DNA of 13,575 nt, from the NCBI GenBank assembly GCA_024682015.1, contig JAIKZT010000084.1:1-13575 (forward strand), given 5' to 3'. Below, piece by piece: positions 6,460 through 12,205 of this stretch. The notes under the pieces are model-generated. The model had not been told where the DNA came from and did not search any database. It saw only the letters and a program-made list of their open reading frames with translations. Numbering within the stretch: position 1 is the first letter of the stretch; the number at the start of each line of letters is the position of its first letter. Both the position numbers and the translations under genes were made by a program. The stretch comes from Clostridia bacterium (GTDB taxonomy: Bacteria > Bacillota > Clostridia > Peptostreptococcales > Anaerovoracaceae).

Positions 6460-7671
6460 ATGCATATCGACCTGAGCCATTCGAAGATCACGCCCGAAGG
6501 CGGCGCGCTTGCGCGCGCGGAAAAGGCGCTGCAAACGCTGCGCGAAGGGACCCTGCCGAACACCGGCTGGGTCAGCCTGCCGTCCGCCTTCCCGGGCCCG
6601 CTGCTTCTGTCCATACAGGAGGAAGCGGACCGCATCGCCCGCAAATGCACGCTGTTCATCGTCGTGGGCGTGGGCGGTTCATACCTCGGCGCCCGCGCCG
6701 TGATCGACGCGCTCAACGGAAACCGGCCCGGGCGGCCTCACGTGATGTTCGCCGGCTACAACATGACGGGCGCGCACCTCGAAAAGGTCATCGAAGCCAT
6801 GCGCGAGCAGTCGACGTGCCTGTGCGTCATCTCGAAGTCCGGTTCGACGCTCGAACCGCTGCTGGCGTACTCCATTCTAAAGGAAGAGATGTTCAACAAG
6901 TACGGCGAACAGCGGGCGAAGGAGCGCATCTACGTGGTGACCGGCGCACAGGACAGTCCGCTGCGCCGCGACATAGAAACGTACGGCTTCCGCAGCTATG
7001 CCGTGCCCGAGGACATCGGCGGGCGCTATTCCGTGCTGAGCGTCGTCGGCCTGCTGCCCATCGCGGTGGCCGGCATCGACATCGAACGCCTGCTGAAAGG
7101 CGCGGCCGGCCTGTCCATGGAGGGCATCGCGGCCTACGCTGCCGTGCGCATCGCTCTGCAGGAAGCGGGCAAGGCGGTAGAGGTGTTCACGTACTTCAGC
7201 ACGAACCTGCGCTACTTCGGCGAATGGCTGAAACAGCTGTTCGGCGAAAGCGAAGGCAAGGAAGGCAAGGGCGTCTACCCGGCCTGCCTGTGCTTCTCGC
7301 GGGATCTGCACTCCATCGGCCAGTTCCTTCAGCAGGGCCGCCAGGTGTTCTACGAGACGATGATCCAGACGGAAAAGCCCCAGGCAGATTTCCGCATCCC
7401 GGACTGCGCCGGCGCGCCGTACGCGGGGAGGATGCTGGAGGAGGTCAACCGCTGCTCCGAGGCGGGCGTCGTCGAGGCGCACAGCGGGGGCGGCGTTCCG
7501 GTGAACCTCATCAAAGTCGAGCGCATGGACGAGGAAAACCTCGGTGCGCTCATCTACTTCTTCGAGCTGTCGGCGGCCGTCTCCGCGCTGCTGCTGGGGG
7601 TCGACCCGTTCGATCAGCCGGGCGTGGAATATTACAAGAAGGCGACGAAGAAGCTGGTCGAAGAGCTGTAA
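6460..7671 (+). CDS. pgi: Glucose-6-phosphate isomerase
   Basis: A 403-residue cytoplasmic enzyme of glycolysis and gluconeogenesis that interconverts glucose-6-P and fructose-6-P. Motifs in order: FIVVGVGGSYLGARA near the N-terminus, the phosphate-binding SKSGSTLEP (125-133), the family signature DIGGRYSVLSVVGLLP, LKQLFGESEGKEGKG with the catalytic E263, LHSIGQFLQQG, and the C-terminal signature LLLGVDPFDQPGVEYYK. Order and spacing match the Firmicutes form, but the protein is about 45 residues shorter than the 450 of the Bacillus enzyme; the loss is spread over the N-terminus and the region around 220-240, with all active-site blocks kept. The start at 6460 follows GAGGAG by 6 bases; the open frame reaching up to 6169 is antisense to the dehydrogenase and contains the promoter. 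The next gene begins 52 bases later and may share the transcript. Confidence 0.95.
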   Translation: MHIDLSHSKITPEGGALARAEKALQTLREGTLPNTGWVSLPSAFPGPLLLSIQEEADRIARKCTLFIVVGVGGSYLGARAVIDALNGNRPGRPHVMFAGYNMTGAHLEKVIEAMREQSTCLCVISKSGSTLEPLLAYSILKEEMFNKYGEQRAKERIYVVTGAQDSPLRRDIETYGFRSYAVPEDIGGRYSVLSVVGLLPIAVAGIDIERLLKGAAGLSMEGIAAYAAVRIALQEAGKAVEVFTYFSTNLRYFGEWLKQLFGESEGKEGKGVYPACLCFSRDLHSIGQFLQQGRQVFYETMIQTEKPQADFRIPDCAGAPYAGRMLEEVNRCSEAGVVEAHSGGGVPVNLIKVERMDEENLGALIYFFELSAAVSALLLGVDPFDQPGVEYYKKATKKLVEEL

Positions 7672-7688
7672 GGCACGCATCCAGCGCT

Positions 7689-7707
7689 CCCTGAGCTTGT
7701 CGAAGGG
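7689..7707. repeat. REP-like palindromic repeat in the pgi spacer
   Basis: CCCTGAGCTTGTCGAAGGG is an imperfect palindrome (CCCT/AGGG arms). The motif is one I know as widely scattered in intergenic regions of very different bacteria, where one reading frame gives the telltale SLSLSKG. Here it fills most of the 51 bp spacer and lies just upstream of a gene start that has no good ribosome binding site. Confidence 0.6.
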
Positions 7708-7722
7708 CGTTCCGCATACGAT

Positions 7723-9117
7723 ATGAATCAGAATCAAAACCACCAAAAGTTCATGAAGCTCACCTGCGCGGCGCTGGCATTCGTCCTCGCGGTCTGGAGC
7801 ATGAGCCGGCACAATCTGGACGCGTTTGGCGGCTATTACCTGCAGTCCGACGACGGCGACCTCTATTTGAGCATCGCCCGCAACTTCCTGCAGAACGGCC
7901 ACTTCATCCAGACGGCGCGGCCCATCGAAGCCTTCGTCGTACCGCCGGGACTGCCGTTTCTGTGCACGGTGCTGCTGGCCGTCGGAAGAGGTTCGCTGGG
8001 ATTCCTGGTGGGCTTTCAGTACTGCGTGTACGGGGCGGCCGCGGCCTTCATGGCTCTGGCGGCGCTGGAGCTGGCGCTTCGCGAAAGGCGCCCCACTCCG
8101 GCAGAACTCGCTGGTAAGTCGCCTGTTCCTGCGGACGGCGCGCGGAGCATGGCTTTCCGCTGGACGCTTGCGGCCTCGATCGGAGCCGGCGTCCCCATCG
8201 CCTACGTACAGGCCTGCCTGCACATCCGTCACCCGAATCCGGGGTTCATCCTTACGGAAAACTACGTGGTGTTCCTGCTGGCGCTGGCGCTGTGGATGCT
8301 GGCTGCGGGCAAAGATCTGCGCGCGCTGTGCGTGGAACTGCTCGCGCTCACGTTCTTCAGGCCTGCCTGCGGCGGGCTGTTCGCCTGCGCCGTCTGCGTC
8401 CTGTTTGCCAAAGCTGTCGCTCCGGCCGTCAAGCATTACCTGGGCATCGGCGCCGAGGCGGAAAAAGCTTTGCGCGGCCGCAAGACGTTCGGGCGCCGCG
8501 AAGACGGCTCCTATCCGGTGACCCTCGCATCCGTCGCGATCGTGCTGGCTCTTGCCGTGCTGCTTGGCGCGGCCAATGCCGACGCGAACCATCGCGAAAC
8601 GGGCCACTGGATCGTCATGGAGGATTACGGCAGCCTCGATATCTACCTCGCCAACAACGAGAAGGCGGGGCCGGACTGGTACCATTCGGGCAAAGTGCCC
8701 CAGTTCGCCAACGCGCGGTATAACGAGATCGTCTCCGACGCCTCGCTGGACCGCTATCAGCAGAACGAATTGGCCGGCGAAGCCCTGAGGGAATACGCGG
8801 AAGCGAACTGGAAGACGGTGCTGAAAAACGCCGCCGTGCGCTATAAGGCCCTGTTCTTTGACACCTGGGGCAAGGCCTGGTGGGCGGCCCTGTGCGGCCT
8901 GCTCCTGCTGCTGCTCTCGCGGCGCCCTTCCCGCGGACAAAAAGTCGGGATCCTGCTCGCCTTCTGCTTCCTGACGATCCCTCCGGCCTTCGGATTGCTC
9001 GTGGCGCGCTATTCCGCCCCGGCGCTGGCGCTGCTCATTCCCTGCGTCTTCGCCGCGGCCGGCATCCTGGCGGCCTGGATCTGCGCGCGCTTTTCAGGCA
9101 GAGCGGCCCGAAATTAA
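7723..9117 (+). CDS. GT-C-like polytopic membrane protein, probable glycosyltransferase
   Basis: A 464-residue membrane protein with an N-terminal helix (about 11-27), several central helices and two to three at the C-terminus. The first outer loop carries LQSDDGDLYLSIARNFLQNG (D43, D44, D46) followed by VVPPGLPF (73-80), the acidic cluster and Pro-rich element typical of GT39/ArnT-like enzymes. A later HPNPGFILTENYVVFLLAL (170-188) matches the (S/T)E...F signature. An outer loop of about 95 residues, about 286-380, contains a GSLDIYLANNEKAG stretch similar to the N-Y-Y-GNNP-like loops of this group. It probably transfers a lipid-linked sugar to a surface polymer. The start is uncertain: ATG 7723 has only AAGGG 15 bases upstream, and ATG 7753 (residue 11) has nothing better. 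A polar segment (121-144) looks like a cytoplasmic linker. Confidence 0.68.
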   Translation: MNQNQNHQKFMKLTCAALAFVLAVWSMSRHNLDAFGGYYLQSDDGDLYLSIARNFLQNGHFIQTARPIEAFVVPPGLPFLCTVLLAVGRGSLGFLVGFQYCVYGAAAAFMALAALELALRERRPTPAELAGKSPVPADGARSMAFRWTLAASIGAGVPIAYVQACLHIRHPNPGFILTENYVVFLLALALWMLAAGKDLRALCVELLALTFFRPACGGLFACAVCVLFAKAVAPAVKHYLGIGAEAEKALRGRKTFGRREDGSYPVTLASVAIVLALAVLLGAANADANHRETGHWIVMEDYGSLDIYLANNEKAGPDWYHSGKVPQFANARYNEIVSDASLDRYQQNELAGEALREYAEANWKTVLKNAAVRYKALFFDTWGKAWWAALCGLLLLLLSRRPSRGQKVGILLAFCFLTIPPAFGLLVARYSAPALALLIPCVFAAAGILAAWICARFSGRAARN

Positions 9118-9198
9118 CCCAAAGCAGGCGCGGACAGGCATCCTGAACGGGCCCCCCTGCGCCCTGATGCCCGCATACAGACGGATCTGGTACAGTTC
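9118..9198. other. Short spacer without recognisable signals
   Basis: An 81 bp GC-rich gap. A weak stem (GGCATC 9137-9142 with GATGCC 9166-9171) is the only structure seen; there is no promoter-like pair, no T-run and no clear ribosome binding site in front of ATG 9199. Confidence 0.5.
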
Positions 9199-10722
9199 AT
9201 GCAGTTCAACTCGCTACAATTCGCGGTCTTCTTCCCCATCGCCTGCGCGGTGTATTTTATCGTGCCGAGGAAACTGCGCGCGCTGTGGCTGCTCGTCTGC
9301 AGCTACTGCTTCTACATGAGCTGGAGCCCCAGGTACGCGCTGCTGCTGGCGGCGAGCACGCTGGCGACCTACGGCGCCGGGCTGGCGCTGGGCAGGGGCG
9401 TCATTGAGACGCCGGAGGCTCTGGGGGTCACGCTGAGGCCGCAGCGCACCGTCCGCGACAGGATCGTCCTGGCCGCCTGCCTGCTGTTCAACCTCGCCAT
9501 CCTCGGCGTCTTCAAGTACGGCAACATGTTTCTGGCCACCATCGGCTCTTCCCGCACGCTGCACTTCCTGCTGCCCGTGGGCATTTCGTTCTACACGTTC
9601 CAGGCGCTGGGCTACCTTCTCGACGTCTACCGCGGCGACGTGGCGCCAGAGCGCAGCCTCATCCGCTACGCGCTGTTCGTGTCGTTCTTCCCGCAGCTCG
9701 TGGCGGGACCCATCGAGCGTTCGAAAAACCTGCTGCCGCAGGTGAGGAGCATCGAAGACCTGCGCCTCTGGAACGCGCGCAGAGTCACGGAAGGGGCCAT
9801 CCTGATGGTGTGGGGCTTCTTCCTGAAGATGGTCATCTCCGACCGTGCCGCCATCCTCGTGGACAACGTTTGGGCGCAGCCGGACGCGTTCGGCCGCAAG
9901 GCGCTGCTGCTGGCGAGCCTGCTGTTCACGCTGCAGATCTACTGCGACTTCGGCGGCTACTCCATGATCGCGATCGGCGCCGCCCGCATCCTCGGCTTCC
10001 GTCTGATGGAGAACTTCCGCGCGCCTTACCTCGCCTGCAGCATCCGCGAATTCTGGGCGAGCTGGCACATTTCGCTGTCCACGTGGTTCCGCGACTATCT
10101 TTACATTCCGCTGGGCGGCAACCGCAAGGGAAGGCTTCGCCGCGGGGTGAACCTCCTCATCACGTTCCTCGTCTCGGGCCTGTGGCACGGGGCGGACTGG
10201 TCGTTCGTGCTCTGGGGCGGCATCCACGGCGCGGGGCAACTCGTGGAAAATGCGCTGACACGCAGAAAAGCACCCGCATCCCCGGACGTGGACGCAACCG
10301 GTGCGAAGGGCAAAGCCTTCGCGTCCCTTGCCCGCGGCGCGCTGAAGTTTGTCCGCTGGGGCCTTACGCTGGCCTTCGTCAACTTCGCCTGGATCTTCTT
10401 CCGCGCGCCAAACATCGCCTCGGCCTTCGCCTTTCTGAAGCGCCTTGCTTTGGGAGGGCCGGCCGCAGCGCCCCTGGAGGGAACGCAGGCCGTCCTCGGA
10501 CTGGACGGCATCGAGTTCGCTGTTCTGGGGGCCGCGTGCCTCGCGCTGCTGGCCTTTGACCTCATCCGTAAAAGAAGGGGCGAAATGCCGGACGAATTTC
10601 TGCTCGGCCGCAGGCTCTCCACCGAATGGGCCGTGCTGATCGCACTCATCGCGGGCATCTTCGTGTTCGGCGAATACGGGCCGACGTTCGACCCGAAGGC
10701 ATTTATATACTTCCAATTTTAA
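9199..10722 (+). CDS. MBOAT-family membrane O-acyltransferase (AlgI/PatA/DltB-like)
   Basis: A 507-residue polytopic membrane protein that likely carries an acyl (usually acetyl) group across the membrane for O-acylation of a surface polysaccharide. Conserved blocks: N-terminal FNSLQFAVFFPI, LPVGISFYTFQALGYLLDVYRG, FVSFFPQLVAGPIERS, LQIYCDFGGYSMIAIG, FWASWHISLSTWFRDYLYIPLGGNRKG with H290, and SGLWHGADWSFVLWGGIHG with H330, the invariant MBOAT histidine. These fit the AlgI-type subgroup closely. MBOAT proteins of this group work with an SGNH or AlgX/DltD-like partner that passes the acyl group on to the polymer; the next gene, at 10918, is such a protein. No strong ribosome binding site precedes ATG 9199, but the family N-terminus starts there. 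DltB-type D-alanylation is less likely because no dltA or dltC is near. Confidence 0.93.
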   Translation: MQFNSLQFAVFFPIACAVYFIVPRKLRALWLLVCSYCFYMSWSPRYALLLAASTLATYGAGLALGRGVIETPEALGVTLRPQRTVRDRIVLAACLLFNLAILGVFKYGNMFLATIGSSRTLHFLLPVGISFYTFQALGYLLDVYRGDVAPERSLIRYALFVSFFPQLVAGPIERSKNLLPQVRSIEDLRLWNARRVTEGAILMVWGFFLKMVISDRAAILVDNVWAQPDAFGRKALLLASLLFTLQIYCDFGGYSMIAIGAARILGFRLMENFRAPYLACSIREFWASWHISLSTWFRDYLYIPLGGNRKGRLRRGVNLLITFLVSGLWHGADWSFVLWGGIHGAGQLVENALTRRKAPASPDVDATGAKGKAFASLARGALKFVRWGLTLAFVNFAWIFFRAPNIASAFAFLKRLALGGPAAAPLEGTQAVLGLDGIEFAVLGAACLALLAFDLIRKRRGEMPDEFLLGRRLSTEWAVLIALIAGIFVFGEYGPTFDPKAFIYFQF

Positions 10723-10917
10723 TAACCAAGTAATATAGTGCCGCAGGGGTGGCGGCAAAGAGGCTCATGCCGAGAAGCGCAGTCCGAGGCGACCCCGTCC
10801 GAGGCGAGCATCGCAGGGCATGTAGGTAACTCCCCTGCTAGGGGAGATGCCGAAGGCAGAGGGGTTGCGAAGCAGTTGCCGACAGGACCCCGAAGGCAGT
10901 ACATATTAGTAGAAACC
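10723..10917. repeat. Spacer with repeat-like palindromes and a direct repeat
   Basis: This 195 bp gap between the MBOAT and SGNH genes looks repeat-derived. CTCCCCT (10830-10836) pairs with AGGGGAG (10840-10846), TGCC (10848-10851) with GGCA (10855-10858), and AAC-CCCT from 10828 with AGGGGTT (10860-10866), a clover of small stems typical of a repeat type I recall from gut Firmicutes. An 11-base direct repeat GTCCGAGGCGA occurs at 10782-10792 and 10797-10807. A GTG-started open frame through it (from 10738) joins the SGNH frame but is judged accidental. Confidence 0.6.
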
Positions 10918-11967
10918 ATGAAACAAGCTGTTACTTCCGCCATCCGCATACTGTGCTTCCTGGCCGTGCTCGCGCTGGTCCTGCTCTCGCTGGACCATAT
11001 GCTCGCGCCAAAGAACGACGACGGCATCTACGACATGGAGCTGTTCTACGAACTCCCCGAGGATTCGGTGGAGGTCCTCTTCCTGGGCAGCAGCCATGCG
11101 TACTGCGGGTTCAACACCGGCGTTTTGTGGCAGGAGTACGGACTGCCTTCGTACGTGCTCGCCGGCAGCCAGCAGCCCATGTGGAATTCCTACTATTGTT
11201 TATTGGAAGCTCTTAAGACGCAGCGGCCCGGCCTCGTCGTGCTGGAAGGGTACATGACGTACATCGACACGCCCTACCGCGACGATTCCATGGTCATCCG
11301 CAACACGTACGGCATGAGGTGGTCGAAGACCCGCGTCGAAGCCATCCGCGCCAGCGCGCCCGAGGAGACCTGGAAGTCCTTCCTGCCCGCGTTCGTGCAG
11401 TATCACACCCGCTACCGCGACCTTACGTTCGCGGACGTGCTGCCGTACCAGGGCGAGGTGATGTACGAGCACTGGAAGGGCACGACGCTGAAGTTCCATA
11501 CGGAAGAAAAGGAAACGCCGCAGGTGGCGGATGTCGATGGCAGGGAGCGCCTGCAGGAGCGCACGGAGGAGTACTATCGCAAGATCCTGGCGCTCTGCGT
11601 CCGCGAGGATATCCCGCTGCTGGTCGTGGTCACGCCGTACGTGACCACTCCGGAAAAGCAGCTGCGCTTCAACGAAGCCTCCGCCATCGCCGCGGAATAC
11701 GGTGTACCGTTCGTCGACTACAACCGGCAGTACGAGGAGATCGGCATGGACTTCCTGACGGATATGGCCGACGACGGGCACCTGAATGCAGAAGGCGGCG
11801 CGAAATTCACCCGCGCGCTCGGCGCGTACATACGCGAACATTACGGCCTGCCCGACTGGCGGCTCACCACACCGGTTTCATGGGATCCTGTCAAAGCCGC
11901 CACCATCCGCGCTGCCTGGGACGCCGATGCGGACTACATCTACGAGCGGCTGCGGAAGGGCGAGTAG
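10918..11967 (+). CDS. SGNH-hydrolase-like membrane-anchored protein, probable acyltransferase partner of the MBOAT protein
   Basis: A 349-residue protein with one N-terminal membrane anchor (about 6-26, ILCFLAVLALVLLSL) and an outside-facing SGNH-type domain. The nucleophile block is VLFLGSSHAYCGF with S59 in the GDS-like position and H60 after it; the C-terminal block DDGHLNAEGGAKF supplies the D285-x-x-H288 pair. The pattern LAGSQQPMWNSYYCLLEALK is like block II of DltD/AlgJ/X-type proteins. Members next to MBOAT genes catalyse or assist transfer of the acetyl group to an extracellular polymer. The start at ATG 10918 gives a clean signal anchor; no Shine-Dalgarno sequence is seen within the usual distance. 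The next gene has its own promoter, so this is probably the last gene of its transcript. Confidence 0.82.
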   Translation: MKQAVTSAIRILCFLAVLALVLLSLDHMLAPKNDDGIYDMELFYELPEDSVEVLFLGSSHAYCGFNTGVLWQEYGLPSYVLAGSQQPMWNSYYCLLEALKTQRPGLVVLEGYMTYIDTPYRDDSMVIRNTYGMRWSKTRVEAIRASAPEETWKSFLPAFVQYHTRYRDLTFADVLPYQGEVMYEHWKGTTLKFHTEEKETPQVADVDGRERLQERTEEYYRKILALCVREDIPLLVVVTPYVTTPEKQLRFNEASAIAAEYGVPFVDYNRQYEEIGMDFLTDMADDGHLNAEGGAKFTRALGAYIREHYGLPDWRLTTPVSWDPVKAATIRAAWDADADYIYERLRKGE

Positions 11968-12005
11968 GTCCGCAAACCCGCATATTTTCCGAATATTACG
12001 GCTTC

Positions 12006-12034
12006 TTTACACAGTTTATTACAGTTCTTTTACA
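12006..12034. promoter_or_regulatory. Three TTTACA-type direct repeats at 11-12 bp spacing (candidate regulator site)
   Basis: TTTACA (12006-12011), ATTACA (12018-12023) and TTTACA (12029-12034) follow each other with gaps of 6 and 5 bases, one per helix turn, and end 15 bases before the -35 box of the SLH gene promoter. This is the arrangement bound by OmpR-type response regulators; the Bacillus PhoP box is a TT(A/T/C)ACA direct repeat with similar gaps. The stretch is AT-rich within a GC-rich genome. Confidence 0.4.
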
Positions 12035-12064
12035 AAGGGTCCGCTCCCCTTGTCTTACCTTTTT
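12032..12064 (+). terminator. Weak stem-loop and T-run after the SGNH gene
   Basis: ACAAAGGG (12032-12039) pairs with CCCCTTGT (12046-12053) with one mismatch around TCCGCT; a TTTTT run (12060-12064) comes 6 bases later. It could end the SGNH transcript, though the T-run is set off from the stem and the structure overlaps the -35 box of the next promoter. Confidence 0.3.
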
Positions 12065-12078
12065 GGCACAGGTATAAT
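12050..12078 (+). promoter_or_regulatory. Promoter of the SLH-domain protein gene
   Basis: TTGTCT (12050-12055), a 17-base spacer and a perfect TATAAT (12073-12078). Transcription would begin near 12085, leaving a leader of about 120 bases before ATG 12206. Confidence 0.75.
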
Positions 12079-12140
12079 GCATTGTGTCGAAGGTTACATA
12101 TGTCTGTTGCATGCAAAATCTTCGATCCTGCATCCCCTCC

Positions 12141-12180
12141 GTTGGGGAGAGGGAACGCGGGCAACAGGTTTCTCCCCAAC
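12141..12180 (+). promoter_or_regulatory. Leader stem-loop upstream of the SLH gene
   Basis: GTTGGGGAGA (12141-12150) is the exact reverse complement of TCTCCCCAAC (12171-12180), with a 20-base loop. The stem lies inside the predicted leader and ends 10 bases before the ribosome binding site, which it leaves free. Leader hairpins of this kind are known to stabilise some S-layer mRNAs; that role here is inferred. Confidence 0.5.
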
Positions 12181-12190
12181 CCTGAATTCT

Positions 12191-12198
12191 TAAGGAGG
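12191..12198 (+). promoter_or_regulatory. Ribosome binding site TAAGGAGG of the SLH gene
   Basis: TAAGGAGG, the longest match to the 16S rRNA end in the window, lies 7 bases before ATG 12206 and fixes the start. Confidence 0.92.
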
Positions 12199-12205
12199 TT
12201 TAAGA

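Noticed and set aside
6325..6534. Extended N-terminus of the dehydrogenase
   Set aside because: It runs through the TATAAT box, the candidate operator and into antisense of pgi; AAGGAGGT places the start at 6324.
6877..8940. 687-codon - strand open frame across pgi and the GT-C gene
   Set aside because: Antisense shadow of two supported genes in GC-rich DNA; composition rich in H, R, Q and A, with no motif and no start signal.
9214..10758. 514-codon - strand open frame opposite the MBOAT gene
   Set aside because: The MBOAT frame is unmistakable; the antisense frame is an artefact of GC-rich third positions.
10738..10917. GTG-started N-terminal extension of the SGNH protein
   Set aside because: It is made of repeat sequence and would bury the membrane anchor 60 residues inside the protein.
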